Shown in pieces: positions 14,896 through 24,016 of a DNA stretch of 64,000 nucleotides. Location: positions 620,001 through 684,000 of the forward strand of contig NZ_QPJW01000001.1 of NCBI RefSeq assembly GCF_003337355.1, read 5' to 3'. Below the pieces are notes generated by a model. The model was not told the origin of the DNA and did not search any database. It saw only the letters and a list, made by a program, of their open reading frames with translations. This stretch comes from Fontibacillus phaseoli. GTDB lineage: Bacteria; Bacillota; Bacilli; Paenibacillales; Paenibacillaceae. A program made the translations under genes and the position numbers. The first letter of the stretch is position 1; every line of letters starts with the position of its first letter.

Positions 14896-16587
14896 ATGAA
14901 CACGGACGGAGCTTGCATCGTACAACGGGATCTTACGGTCCTGCTGGAGAAAAACCATCCCGGTTTTGAAGACGCCAGGGAGCGGTTGGCGCTATTTGCC
15001 GAACTTGTAAAAAGCCCTGCTTATTATCATACATATCGAATTTCGCCTTTATCTTTATGGAATGCGGCTGCGGCCGGCATATCGGCGGAACAGGTTGCGT
15101 CGGAAATGAAGCGGTTATCCCGTTGGGATATTCCCGGCGGAGTGCTGGAAGACATCAGTAAGTGGATGTCCAGATACGGAAGTCTAGAGTTGCGGGGGCT
15201 CGAAAATGATCCCGAACAGTTGTGTTTGAACTGCATCAGCGGCGAAACCGGGCTGCTTGAGTCGTTGATTCAAGAGAAAGGGCTGGAAGGATTTAATATG
15301 AAACTGATTGATCCCTGCCGAGTGCTGTTCCCTTCCATATGGCGTGGAGCATTGAAGCAGGCGTTGGCCCGTCTCGGGTATCCGGTTATGGATGAGGCGG
15401 GGTATCATCACGGACAATGTCTTTCTTTTCAATTGCGGCAGTTTACCGCGGGCGGTAAACGCTTTGAGCTTCGGTCCTATCAGATGGACGGGGTGGAAGC
15501 ATTCGCCGGAGAACATGACAGCCGCGGCGGAAGCGGCGTTCTCGTTCTGCCCTGCGGTGCGGGGAAAACGGTGATCGGCTTGGCGGCAATGGCTCAGCTT
15601 CAATGTGAAACTTTGATTCTCACTTCCAACGTAACCTCGGTCCGGCAATGGATCTCCGAAATCAGGGACAAGACTACGCTGTCTTCGGAGGCGGTGGGAG
15701 AATATACGGGAGATAGGAAGCTTGTCCGCCCGGTAACGGTGTCGACCTACCAGATCCTGACCCATCGGGGAAAAAAGGACGAGGAATTCAAGCACATGAA
15801 CCTGTTTAACGAGCGGGATTGGGGGCTCATTATCTATGACGAAGTTCATCTTCTGCCAGCGCCTGTGTTCCGTGCTACTGCGGATATTCAAGCTACCCGC
15901 CGGCTGGGGCTTACCGCGACGCTGGTACGAGAAGACGGCTGTGAGCGGGATGTATTTTCCTTGATTGGACCAAAGCGTTATGAGGTGCCTTGGAGAGCGT
16001 TGGAAGAACGGGGATTTATCGCCCAGGTGGAATGCCAGGAGGTCCGGGTAAGCATGCCCAGTGGATTGAAGCAGCGGTATATTCAGGCTGAAAGCCGGGA
16101 GAAATACCGGATCGCGGCGGAGAATCCGCGGAAAAGCGAAATTGTAGAGCGGCTGGTTGAGCGCCATGCCGGTCGACAGATATTGATTATCGGTCAGTAC
16201 CTGGAACAACTGCGCAAAATAGCACAGTCATTAGACGTTCCGCTCATTACCGGGAGCATGCCGCAGGGAGAGCGGGAAAAATGGTTCGCACTATTCCGTA
16301 AGGGCGATATTTCGGTTCTGGTCGTATCCAAGGTTGCCAATTTCGCAGTCGATCTGCCTGATGCTTCCGTGGCGATCCAAATTTCCGGAAGCTTCGGCTC
16401 ACGCCAGGAAGAAGCCCAGCGGCTGGGGCGAATCCTGAGGCCCAAGCAGGACGGGAGCGGCGCATTTTTCTATACGCTCGTATCGGAAGAGACGCGCGAG
16501 CAGGACTTCGCCATGCGCAGGCAGCTATTTTTGATCGAGCAGGGGTATGAATACGCAGTAAGCTTCGAGCGGGAGGAAGGGGCATGA
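14896..16587 (+). CDS. XPB/Ssl2-type superfamily 2 DNA helicase
   Basis: A bacterial XPB-like 3'-5' helicase of 563 residues. An N-terminal region (about 1-190) precedes the two RecA-like domains. Walker A is LPCGAGKT (near residue 219), and the DEVH box is IIYDEVHLLP (near 314). After motif III, LTATLVRED carries the RED motif typical of XPB. Motif VI is EEAQRLGRILRPK. In eukaryotes XPB opens DNA in repair and transcription; bacterial versions unwind DNA in vitro, but their cell role is poorly known. TTGGAGGG (14879-14886) supports ATG 14896. Its last codon overlaps the next gene (ATGA), so the two are translationally coupled. Confidence 0.9.
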   Translation: MNTDGACIVQRDLTVLLEKNHPGFEDARERLALFAELVKSPAYYHTYRISPLSLWNAAAAGISAEQVASEMKRLSRWDIPGGVLEDISKWMSRYGSLELRGLENDPEQLCLNCISGETGLLESLIQEKGLEGFNMKLIDPCRVLFPSIWRGALKQALARLGYPVMDEAGYHHGQCLSFQLRQFTAGGKRFELRSYQMDGVEAFAGEHDSRGGSGVLVLPCGAGKTVIGLAAMAQLQCETLILTSNVTSVRQWISEIRDKTTLSSEAVGEYTGDRKLVRPVTVSTYQILTHRGKKDEEFKHMNLFNERDWGLIIYDEVHLLPAPVFRATADIQATRRLGLTATLVREDGCERDVFSLIGPKRYEVPWRALEERGFIAQVECQEVRVSMPSGLKQRYIQAESREKYRIAAENPRKSEIVERLVERHAGRQILIIGQYLEQLRKIAQSLDVPLITGSMPQGEREKWFALFRKGDISVLVVSKVANFAVDLPDASVAIQISGSFGSRQEEAQRLGRILRPKQDGSGAFFYTLVSEETREQDFAMRRQLFLIEQGYEYAVSFEREEGA

Positions 16588-18461
16588 TCCAGCACATTTT
16601 TCGGCGGTTTGCCGGTCTTCCGTTCAAGCTGGAAAGGGTGGATGAGGCCGCGTCCGGCCGGGTGGCCGGCGCGGACTTACGTGCGGCTCTTCCCGGAATG
16701 TTGAGGAGGGGAGAACTGTCTGCGGTCAAGAAGGCTTGGGGCGAAAAGTTATTTTACATCCCTGCGGATCATCTGCCGAAGCTTTGGGCGCACCTGCCCT
16801 CATTTCCCCCCAAGCCTCATACCGCCGGTTCGATACAACTGGACAAGGAGGCCGGACCGGGCCTGGGGATGAATTTGTTCCGGGCTTTAACCTGGATCGC
16901 CCGAAATGGACTGCCCACGACTTCCAAAGGTACGATTCATCAAAAATCGGTCAGTAAGCTGGCCCGTTACTTGTATTTGCAGGAGGAAGACGTCGCCGGT
17001 CTGGACTTGCGTTACCCTCATCAGGACGTGTATCCTCCTCAGCTCGCCATCGTGCTGGATTTGCTTCTGGCGCTCGGGCTTCTCCAAAAGGAGCGGACCT
17101 TATGGGGACTGGACTCCGGAGAACTGACCGCCTGGCTGGAACTTGGGCCACAGATGCAAGAAGCCATTCTGTTTCGCGAATTGCTTCAACGCTATCTCCC
17201 GGATCATGTCGGCATCCAGCATGCGGCGTACAGACTGGCGCGAAACGATCTGCAGGAGGGAACATGGTATTCGCTGAAGGAGCTGTACGACTCTTTGCAA
17301 CGTCTGGAAATGCTGCCCGAACGTTTGCCGGAAGAGGTGACCGTCTGGGTGGGGAGTTGGCTAAGTGCTTTAAGCGGGTTTGGCTGGCTGGATCTCAGTA
17401 AGAATGGCGGCGGAGAAGATCTGATCCGCTGGAAGAGCAGGCCTCGGTTAGAGTTGTTGCAAGGGTTGGAGGGAGCTGCGGATCCGGTGAATTCGGACGG
17501 TATTAACCCGGCTGATAACAGGGGAGCAGCCGCGCTTTCCGGTGTATTTTACGTTCAGCCGGACTATGAAATACTGGTTCCGCCCGATGTGTCTTACCGG
17601 GTCCGCTGGGAGTTGGAGGCCTGCTGCGATAATCAGACGATGGACACGATGTCCGTTTATCGGATCAGCCGTGCCAGTGTGGCCCGGGCTTCCGAACTCG
17701 GCCGCTCACCTGGCGCCGTGCTTGATTTTCTTGAATCGTCTTCGGCGGGCGTACCCGAAAATGTGAAGCTGGCCCTGGAGCAGTGGGCCGGCGAGATGGG
17801 CCGGACCTCGCTTGAGGAGAAGCTTCTACTGCGCTGCGGTGATGAGAAAGCGGCCGATACGGTAGCTTCCTTACCCGCTCTGGCCGGAATGGTTGAACGA
17901 ATCGGCCCGCGCGATTTTATCGTCGATGCAGGGCAGTCCGCCAAAGTCCGCAAAGCTCTGGAGGGAGTGTCCTTGGCTCCTTCCAAACAGCGGAATACGG
18001 GTTCAGCAGAGTTGGAATATCCGAAGCTCGGAGAACCAGGTTCGCCGGTGGAACTGGCCATCTTGAGCGGCGGGAGAGCAGAAGAACGGGTCTGGATTTA
18101 TAAAGGTTCGCAGCTTCACTTTTATGACCGTTCCGATGACGCTCCAGAGCCGGAGGATTTATTTCCTGGCTGGAATGAAATTCCTAACATGTGGCTGAAT
18201 GAAATGAGAGACTATCATGGTTCCACCGCCCGGAAAATCATGTCCCAGGCTATCGTATGGAAAGCTAAAGTATTGCTGCGGATGGAGGGCGGATCGATTG
18301 CGGAATTCATGCCGGTTTCTTTAACGGAAGAAGAGAGGTGGAGAGTAAAGGGACGTCTCTTTTTAAACGAAAACGGACTGGATGGGGAAGACGAAAAGGA
18401 AACCATACTAACCCTCGGCGAATGGGAAGCCATGCGCCTGATCCAGCCGGAATTTTCATGA
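16584..18461 (+). CDS. XPB-partner protein with helicase-associated (XPB N-terminal-like) domain
   Basis: A 625-residue protein whose start overlaps the stop of the XPB-type helicase by 4 bp. It has no Walker motifs. A basic N-terminal domain with several winged-helix-like stretches (residues about 1-290) is followed by a Gly/Asn-rich linker. The segment beginning FYVQPDYEILVPPDVSYRV (about residue 320) resembles the XPB/Ssl2 N-terminal, helicase-associated domain. An XPB gene next to a protein with this domain is also known in actinobacteria (mycobacterial XPB and its neighbour). The likely role is a DNA-binding or regulatory partner of the helicase. The family link is moderately sure, the function is inference. 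Confidence 0.78.
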   Translation: MIQHIFRRFAGLPFKLERVDEAASGRVAGADLRAALPGMLRRGELSAVKKAWGEKLFYIPADHLPKLWAHLPSFPPKPHTAGSIQLDKEAGPGLGMNLFRALTWIARNGLPTTSKGTIHQKSVSKLARYLYLQEEDVAGLDLRYPHQDVYPPQLAIVLDLLLALGLLQKERTLWGLDSGELTAWLELGPQMQEAILFRELLQRYLPDHVGIQHAAYRLARNDLQEGTWYSLKELYDSLQRLEMLPERLPEEVTVWVGSWLSALSGFGWLDLSKNGGGEDLIRWKSRPRLELLQGLEGAADPVNSDGINPADNRGAAALSGVFYVQPDYEILVPPDVSYRVRWELEACCDNQTMDTMSVYRISRASVARASELGRSPGAVLDFLESSSAGVPENVKLALEQWAGEMGRTSLEEKLLLRCGDEKAADTVASLPALAGMVERIGPRDFIVDAGQSAKVRKALEGVSLAPSKQRNTGSAELEYPKLGEPGSPVELAILSGGRAEERVWIYKGSQLHFYDRSDDAPEPEDLFPGWNEIPNMWLNEMRDYHGSTARKIMSQAIVWKAKVLLRMEGGSIAEFMPVSLTEEERWRVKGRLFLNENGLDGEDEKETILTLGEWEAMRLIQPEFS

Positions 18462-18575
18462 CACCGTTATTCTCTCCGAATGCAGATTACTTCTTCTGCT
18501 GGTAAAGAGATTGTGGTATGATTAATTCGTCTACTTTCGGGTGGAATACTTTGAATAGAATCGAGTTGAAGATTC

Positions 18576-19016
18576 ATGAGCGTAACGGAGACCAACACGG
18601 TCGATATGGCCGAGCTGCTGACAAACGCCTATGAATTAGGCGATATGATAAATCAATCCGCCGCCGTTTCCGATTATTTATACTGGAAGCGCCGTGTGGA
18701 AGAGGATGCCGATATTCAGGTCCTCGTAAAGAAACTGGCCGCAAAGAAGGAACTCTTCGATGAGACGCAGCGTTTCGGCCATTTTCACCCCAATTATCAC
18801 GAGGCCAAGGATAAGGTGACCGAAGTTGAGGTCGAGCTTGAACAGTTTGAAGCGGTCCGCCGCTTCAAGGCCGCGGAGAAAGAACTGGACGATATCCTGC
18901 ATCAGATGTCCGAGACAATCGCTTTGGCCGTTTCGGAAAGCATTAAGGTGCCGAGCAACGATCCGAATCCGAAAGGCGGGGGTTGCGGCAGCGGAGGCAG
19001 TTGCGGCTGCGGTTAA
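18576..19016 (+). CDS. ylbF: YlbF/RicF-type regulator of the Ric (Y) complex
   Basis: A 146-residue helical protein of the YlbF/YmcA family. In B. subtilis RicF joins RicA and RicT in a complex that carries iron-sulfur clusters, promotes RNase Y-dependent mRNA maturation and affects sporulation and competence. Family marks: the coiled-coil core KKELFDETQRFGHFHPNYHE, the helix RFKAAEKELDDIL, and a tail rich in Gly and Cys (GGGCGSGGSCGCG) that matches the cysteine-rich end of B. subtilis YlbF. The ATG at 18576 has only a weak GAG site; ATG 18606 is an alternative start. ylbG follows, as in B. subtilis. Confidence 0.9.
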   Translation: MSVTETNTVDMAELLTNAYELGDMINQSAAVSDYLYWKRRVEEDADIQVLVKKLAAKKELFDETQRFGHFHPNYHEAKDKVTEVEVELEQFEAVRRFKAAEKELDDILHQMSETIALAVSESIKVPSNDPNPKGGGCGSGGSCGCG

Positions 19017-19055
19017 CGGATCGGATATGAATTATTAGCAAAGGAGGGACAAATC

Positions 19056-19319
19056 ATGTTTCCGGAGCGTACAGGCTATATCATTTGGGTAAGCGATTTA
19101 AAAGCTGCAAGGAATTTGGACAAATACGGGAGCGTGCATTATTTATCCCGCCGAATGCATTATGTTGTGATGTATGTGAATGCGGAGCGGGCGGAAGAGA
19201 CGATGAAAAATGTCCGCAAACTGCCCTATGTTCGTAAAATCGAACGTTCCTACCGTAATGAAATCAAGACGGAATACAGCAAGGACATTCCGGACAAAAC
19301 CCGGTACTACGGACTTTAG
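19056..19319 (+). CDS. ylbG: YlbG family protein (DUF2129)
   Basis: An 87-residue cytoplasmic protein of the YlbG family. It is recognised by the opening RTGYIIWVSDLKAARNL, the core YLSRRMHYVVMYVN, and the end LPYVRKIERSYRNEI. Function is not established. A good site AAGGAGGG lies at 19041-19048. The 39-bp gap after ylbF and the lack of a terminator suggest a two-gene operon, matching the ylbF-ylbG pair of B. subtilis. Confidence 0.9.
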   Translation: MFPERTGYIIWVSDLKAARNLDKYGSVHYLSRRMHYVVMYVNAERAEETMKNVRKLPYVRKIERSYRNEIKTEYSKDIPDKTRYYGL

Positions 19320-19345
19320 CGGATGTGCATTACCCAGAATTATTC

Positions 19346-19368
19346 AGCGGCCTTCGGGCCGCTTTTTT
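19346..19368 (+). terminator. Terminator of ylbF-ylbG
   Basis: AGCGGCC, the tetraloop TTCG, and GGCCGCT, followed by TTTTTT. A textbook intrinsic terminator. Confidence 0.95.
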
Positions 19369-19540
19369 AATTGCAGGGACTGTTTATGTGATGAGTTATT
19401 AGGGCTTCGTTAAGCGTTTGGAATAAACTGCATAACTAAATGCCACTTTGTGGGGAAAATCCATTGTCGAAACATAGGTAATGATGTAATATAATAGGTA
19501 ATTATACTTAGTTACAAAGACCTATATTGCGAGGTGGGGC

Positions 19541-19984
19541 ATGAGAAATAAGGTTACGGAGCGATGGGGTACAGGGACCTGTGAAGCATTCCATGTTCTA
19601 TTAGGTGATAAAAGAGTTGCCGATATCGTCATTACTCATCATGCCAAGCTTCGGTATCAGGATCGGATCGACCGGACCAATAACAGTGTGGACAATATCG
19701 CCCGCTGGGCGTGGGATTGCTTGAAGCAGGACAGAATCGAGCCTTATTACCGGAATGAGGAAGACGTTTATTTGGTGGATGATGATCTGGTTATGGTGGC
19801 CGAATTTGCCGAGATTCCCGGTGAATTCGATCTAAAGGGAAATCCGATGCACAGGATGATCATCGTTACTTTCCTGGGCAAGATGTCGGAGACAATCGAG
19901 CTTCGAGATCTGAAGTCTTATTATTCCTGGCTTCGCCATTCAAGACGTATGACGCTGATGAAGAACACCCGTAAACGGAGATAA
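19541..19984 (+). CDS. Uncharacterised 147-residue protein
   Basis: A real gene by its strong site GAGGTGG (19531-19537), G+C and codon pattern like its neighbours, and a terminator directly after it. I do not recognise the family. It is soluble and charged, without membrane segments. Notable segments are ITHHAKLRYQDRI near residue 32, an acidic middle (EDVYLVDDDLVMVAEFAEI) and a basic end (RHSRRMTLMKNTRKRR). The HHAKLRYQDR segment slightly resembles short toxin-like or DUF4258-type folds, but no catalytic set is visible. It is monocistronic, between ylbG and a LysR regulator. Confidence 0.75.
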   Translation: MRNKVTERWGTGTCEAFHVLLGDKRVADIVITHHAKLRYQDRIDRTNNSVDNIARWAWDCLKQDRIEPYYRNEEDVYLVDDDLVMVAEFAEIPGEFDLKGNPMHRMIIVTFLGKMSETIELRDLKSYYSWLRHSRRMTLMKNTRKRR

Positions 19985-19994
19985 CTTCAAGACC

Positions 19995-20024
19995 AAGCAT
20001 GTTCCCTGGGAGCATGCTTTTTTT
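19995..20024 (+). terminator. Terminator of the 147-residue unknown gene
   Basis: AAGCATG (19995-20001) and CATGCTT (20013-20019), with an inner TCCC/GGGA pairing, are followed by eight T in total. Confidence 0.9.
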
Positions 20025-20070
20025 GCGCTTTCGGTCATGCTATTGTAAAGGGAGAAGGAGTGGAGAAGGC

Positions 20071-20976
20071 ATGGCGTTAAATTACCACCAGCTTCATATT
20101 TTTTATACCGTTGCGGAAAGGGGCAGTTTTTCGGCCGCCGCACAGGCACTGCATATGACGCAGCCTGCCGTGACGATGCAGATTCAGGCGCTGGAGGATT
20201 ATTTCGGCAGCAAGCTGCTGATCCGATCGACTAAAAAGATTGAGCTGACGGAAGCCGGTCATACGCTGTTTCCTTTTGCGCTTCGGAGCATGGAACTGAT
20301 GCGTGAGACCGAAAAATCGATGTCCGGCTTTACTTCCATGCTTGAGGGCAGGCTCCAACTCGGTGCCAGTCTGACGATCGGGGAGTATGTGCTTCCCCGG
20401 CTTCTTGGACCTTTTGGCAAGCAGCATCCTCATATCTCGATCGCGTTAAAAGTCATGAACACGACGCAGATTATTGAAGATATCGTTAGCCATCAGCTCA
20501 ATTTCGGACTGGTTGAAGCCCCGGTGCATCATCCGGATATGGTCTCCGAGCCGGTCATGGAAGATGAACTGAAACTGATCGTACCCGTGGGACACCCTTT
20601 GGCAGCAAAGGATCTGGTAAAGCTTAACGAAGCCGTCACTTATCCGTTTGTGCTCAGGGAGAAAGGATCGGGAACCCGGCAAGTGATGGAAGCGGAACTG
20701 GAACGCCGGGGAATTCGGCCGGAGCGGCTGGAAACGGTGATGGAGCTTGGCAGTACGGGAGCGGTGAAGTCGGCGGTAGAGGCCGGGCTAGGTGTGACCA
20801 TCATTTCGCCATCTTCCGTAAAGCATGAACAGGCGCTGGGACTACTGAAAGTCGTCGATATTGAGGACGCGGAATTTAAACGAAAATTTTACTCGATTCA
20901 TTTGAAGTCCACGTTGTTACCGGTTTCGGCGGTGACATTCCTGGCGTTTTTAAAAGATGCAAAACAGCCTTTGTAA
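20071..20976 (+). CDS. LysR-family transcriptional regulator
   Basis: A 301-residue LysR-type regulator. The N-terminal winged helix reads YHQLHIFYTVAERGSFSAA, then LHMTQPAVTMQIQALE and GSKLLIRSTKKIELTEAG. The C-terminal part is a periplasmic-binding-protein-like effector domain with QLGASLTIGEYVLPRLL and GLGVTIISPSSV. The DNA-binding and effector signatures are closest in memory to the CysL/YwfK group (sulfur assimilation), but that is not firm. ATG 20071 follows GGAGAAGG; earlier in-frame ATGs lie within the preceding terminator. No divergent target gene is adjacent. Confidence 0.9.
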   Translation: MALNYHQLHIFYTVAERGSFSAAAQALHMTQPAVTMQIQALEDYFGSKLLIRSTKKIELTEAGHTLFPFALRSMELMRETEKSMSGFTSMLEGRLQLGASLTIGEYVLPRLLGPFGKQHPHISIALKVMNTTQIIEDIVSHQLNFGLVEAPVHHPDMVSEPVMEDELKLIVPVGHPLAAKDLVKLNEAVTYPFVLREKGSGTRQVMEAELERRGIRPERLETVMELGSTGAVKSAVEAGLGVTIISPSSVKHEQALGLLKVVDIEDAEFKRKFYSIHLKSTLLPVSAVTFLAFLKDAKQPL

Positions 20977-21020
20977 ATAAGGAAACGACTGATCAGATAC
21001 AAATTTGAGGAGCGAATTTT

Positions 21021-21887
21021 ATGAATACAGGGAACGGTTCAGCGCAGCGGTTTGATTTGCATAGCCACACCCGGGCATCCGACGGGATGAATACCCCCGC
21101 CGAAAACGTCAGGCTGGCTAAAGAAAAAGGCTTAGCCGGTCTCGCCATCACCGATCATGATACGGTGGCGGGAGTTAGGGAGGCTGTGGAAGCAGGGGAA
21201 AAGTTGGGGGTACTCGTCATTCCCGGAGTTGAAATCAGCACCCGCGCCGCCGGTAAGGACATTCATGTGCTCGGTTACTTTTTGGATACTAGAAATTCTA
21301 CGCTGCTGGAAAGGCTGGCAAGTTTACGGGAAACCCGGGAGGCCAGGAACGGGCAGATCATCCGGAAGCTTCAGGAGCTTGGGATAGCCATTACGCTGGA
21401 CGAAGTCATTGCAGGGCTAGGTCGCCCGCTGCGGAATGATGAAAGCCTGGGCCGCCCGCATATTGCGGATACGCTTGTGCGCAAAGGGTATGCCAATGAT
21501 CTTCGGGACGCCTTTGACCGCTATCTTGCTGAAGGGAAGCCCGGCTATGCTTCACTGCCCCGCATAGCACCCGAAGAAGCAATGAACTGGATTCGGGAAG
21601 CCGGAGGGGTGGCGGTGCTCGCACATCCGGGACTTTACGGGGATGACGATCTGGTCAGTGATATCTTGGAGCGCGGCCGTCCCGCAGGCGTGGAAGTATA
21701 TCATTCCGATCATGGGCCAGAGGAGGAGCAACGTTATGCTTCTATGGCGGAACGTTACGGCTTGATCCCGACTGGAGGCTCGGATTACCACGGCGTCCGC
21801 CAGGGAGTCGTGTTTCATGGCGATCTCGGCAGCCGTTATGTCTCCGGCGAATGCGTCGGGCTTTTGCGAGATGCTGCGGCGGATTGA
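21021..21887 (+). CDS. PHP-domain phosphoesterase (YciV/RNase AM type)
   Basis: A 288-residue protein of the PHP family, near the TrpH/YciV group that removes phosphate from nucleoside 3',5'-bisphosphates or trims RNA 5' ends. The metal ligands are in place: FDLHSHTRASDG (H-x-H), ITDHDTVAG, and IPGVEIST. Further on come the late VLAHPG and TGGSDYHG motifs. The domain fills the protein. The ATG has GAGGAGCG at 21007-21014. It is 44 bp after the LysR gene and may be cotranscribed with it. The exact substrate is not readable from sequence. Confidence 0.88.
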   Translation: MNTGNGSAQRFDLHSHTRASDGMNTPAENVRLAKEKGLAGLAITDHDTVAGVREAVEAGEKLGVLVIPGVEISTRAAGKDIHVLGYFLDTRNSTLLERLASLRETREARNGQIIRKLQELGIAITLDEVIAGLGRPLRNDESLGRPHIADTLVRKGYANDLRDAFDRYLAEGKPGYASLPRIAPEEAMNWIREAGGVAVLAHPGLYGDDDLVSDILERGRPAGVEVYHSDHGPEEEQRYASMAERYGLIPTGGSDYHGVRQGVVFHGDLGSRYVSGECVGLLRDAAAD

Positions 21888-21925
21888 ATGAATAGCAACA
21901 ACTCACTTTCCAAAAAAAAAGAAAA

Positions 21926-22024
21926 AGACCGCCCACTAATGATATGCTCCCATCATGGTAGCAGTAGAAGTTTTGTTTTTTCTACTGTCTACTATAATGG
22001 GAGCACTTCACTAAAGGACGGTCT
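21926..22024. repeat. 99-bp imperfect palindrome (MITE-like or composite terminator)
   Basis: Two arms of about 45 bp are inverted around an AT-rich centre: AGACCG at 21926-21931 matches CGGTCT at 22019-22024. Inside, TGCTCCCAT pairs with ATGGGAGCA, then CAGTAGAA with TTCTACTG. A-rich sequence precedes and T-rich sequence follows, so it can terminate both convergent genes. It is far longer and less regular than other terminators here. The arms look like the paired ends of a small insertion-sequence derivative, which is inference. Just after it, TTCCAAGTCA is repeated twice (about 22035-22054). Confidence 0.65.
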
Positions 22025-22078
22025 ATTTTTGTTTCTTCCAAGTCACTTCCAAGTCAATTGAGACAAGATCCTACCAAA

Positions 22079-23833
22079 TTAGCCGTTCTTCACCGCAGTC
22101 GGCAGTCGTTTGATCAGCTGTTCGTCAGGCGTCACAAACAGGGTGCGCTGATGATCGTAGATGACGAAGCCCGGCTTGGCCCCGCTCGGTTTGCGGACAT
22201 AGCGGATCAGGGTGCAGTCGACCGGGACGCTGCTCGACTCTTTCGCCTGGCTGAAATACGCGGCGAGTTGGGCCGCTTCGTTCAGGGTTGTATCGCCGAA
22301 ATTGGAACTGCGGATAACCACATGCGAGCCGGGAATGTCCTTCGTATGCAGCCATGTATCGTTCGGCCCCGCCAGCCGGTTGGTTACATATTCGTTTTGC
22401 AGATTGTTTTTGCCGACGCAGATGTCGATTCCTTCCGAAGAAGTGTAGACGTGCAGCGTCGGACGGTCGGTCTTTTTCTTCTTCTTGCCCTTTTTCGCCC
22501 GGTCCCGCAAGTAGCCTTGCTGGATCAATTCCTCGCGGATTTCATCCACATCGCTTAACGTGGCAAAGGACAACTGTTGGAGCAATCCCTCAAGATAAGA
22601 TATTTCCTCCTTCGTTTTTTCCATCTGCTCATCGATCACGGCCAGACTGTTTTTGAATTTGTTGTATTTTTTAAAATAGCGCTGGGCGTTCTCCGAAGGA
22701 GTGAGCAGCGGATCAAGCGGAATGGTCTCCGTCTTCTGATCCTCGTCGTAATAATTGACCAGCTCCGCGCTGCGGTCTCCTTTGGAGATCGTATGCAGAG
22801 AGGGCAGCAGCAGCTCGCCCCAAATCCGGTAACGCTCTGCGTCATCCGCTTCCGCCAGGTCATTTTCAAGATTGGACATCTTCTTGATGTTTTTGTTGCG
22901 TTCGTTTTGCAGAAACCGCAGCAGATCGCTCGTCTTTTGCTTAACGGTGTCCCGCAGCGCTTTTTCGCCGAAGTAGTCCTCCATACATTCGCTGATGGAG
23001 TTGTAAGTTTGCATTTCTCCCTGAATTAACGTCAACTTTACGGCCGAAAAGATGCTTTTGCCTTTAGCGTTCTCTCCCGTAACCGGGTTGTAGCGATGCT
23101 CCCGTATCTCTGTCATTAACCGGTCGAAAGCGACCCAGAGTTTTTCGGGCTCTCTTTCCTCATCCTTCGATTCCTGCTGTCCATAAGCCCGCAAATAGAT
23201 TTCCTCCGCCATTAATGGACTGAGACCGCTGAATGCGGCCACCAGCCAGCCTGGTCCCTGATTTTCTTCCAGGGCCGAAGGGAAGGCTTTTTGAAAGTCT
23301 TCTTTTTTTGCGTTGAGCGGATCTAGCTTGTGCTGCTGCGGAGGCTCGGTATAAGTAAAGCCGGGCATGACGACGCGAAATCCGCTGATCGCCGGGGTCA
23401 CATGATGAATTCCTTCCAACTGGATCCCTGTGACGGGATCGAGCAGGATTATGTTGCTGTGGCGACCCATTAGCTCGACCACCAGTCTTTTGAGCGAAAC
23501 ATCGCCGAGTTCATCGCGCTGGCGCACGTCGAAATGTATAATCCGCTCCATCCCGACCTGGGTGACGGATTCGATGATTCCGCTTTCGCAATATTTACGC
23601 AGCAGCATACAGAACATGGGCGCTTCCAGGGGATTCGGAAATGATTGCTCCGTGAACTGTACACGGGGGTACGTGGGATTCGCCGATAGCAACAGGCGCC
23701 GGTTTCCGCCCGAAGAGCGCAGCTGGATGATGATATCGTTTGGAGATGGCTGATGTATTTTATTGATGCGGGCGCCTACGACCGCTTGCAATTCGTGAAC
23801 AATCGCGCGTGTTACAATTCCGTCCAATGCCAT
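22079..23833 (-). CDS. rqcH: Rqc2/NEMF-type ribosome quality-control factor RqcH
   Basis: A NFACT-family protein (formerly FbpA/YloA) of 584 residues. RqcH binds stalled 50S subunits carrying peptidyl-tRNA and recruits tRNA-Ala to add C-terminal alanine tags that mark the chain for decay. The layout is an NFACT-N domain (MALDGIVTRAIVHELQAV, about 1-180), a long coiled coil (about 270-430) and an NFACT-R domain (NDTWLHTKDIPGSHVVIRS, about 490-560). The conserved Asp-Arg pair lies in the N-terminal domain. It is divergent from the calcium ATPase gene: the yloA-yloB neighbourhood of B. subtilis, with yloA inverted relative to yloB. Confidence 0.93.
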   Translation of the reverse strand: MALDGIVTRAIVHELQAVVGARINKIHQPSPNDIIIQLRSSGGNRRLLLSANPTYPRVQFTEQSFPNPLEAPMFCMLLRKYCESGIIESVTQVGMERIIHFDVRQRDELGDVSLKRLVVELMGRHSNIILLDPVTGIQLEGIHHVTPAISGFRVVMPGFTYTEPPQQHKLDPLNAKKEDFQKAFPSALEENQGPGWLVAAFSGLSPLMAEEIYLRAYGQQESKDEEREPEKLWVAFDRLMTEIREHRYNPVTGENAKGKSIFSAVKLTLIQGEMQTYNSISECMEDYFGEKALRDTVKQKTSDLLRFLQNERNKNIKKMSNLENDLAEADDAERYRIWGELLLPSLHTISKGDRSAELVNYYDEDQKTETIPLDPLLTPSENAQRYFKKYNKFKNSLAVIDEQMEKTKEEISYLEGLLQQLSFATLSDVDEIREELIQQGYLRDRAKKGKKKKKTDRPTLHVYTSSEGIDICVGKNNLQNEYVTNRLAGPNDTWLHTKDIPGSHVVIRSSNFGDTTLNEAAQLAAYFSQAKESSSVPVDCTLIRYVRKPSGAKPGFVIYDHQRTLFVTPDEQLIKRLPTAVKNG

Positions 23834-24016
23834 ATCAATATTTTCTCCTGTCTCTGATTATATAGAAGATATAAGCCTTCCTTTATGATACATAACTTCG
23901 GGCAAAAACTTAAGTGCCTCGCTGTGATAATTTGGGACTGGCCGGAATACATTTACCCTAGGTGGAAAAGCCTTCACGCTGTATACTGCACAAAATACGG
24001 GAGGAGATTAGGGAAC

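Noticed and set aside
15184..16209. Long reverse frame (341 codons) across the XPB-type gene
   Set aside because: Antisense shadow of a gene with complete helicase motifs; no ribosome site, and codon bias fits the forward gene.
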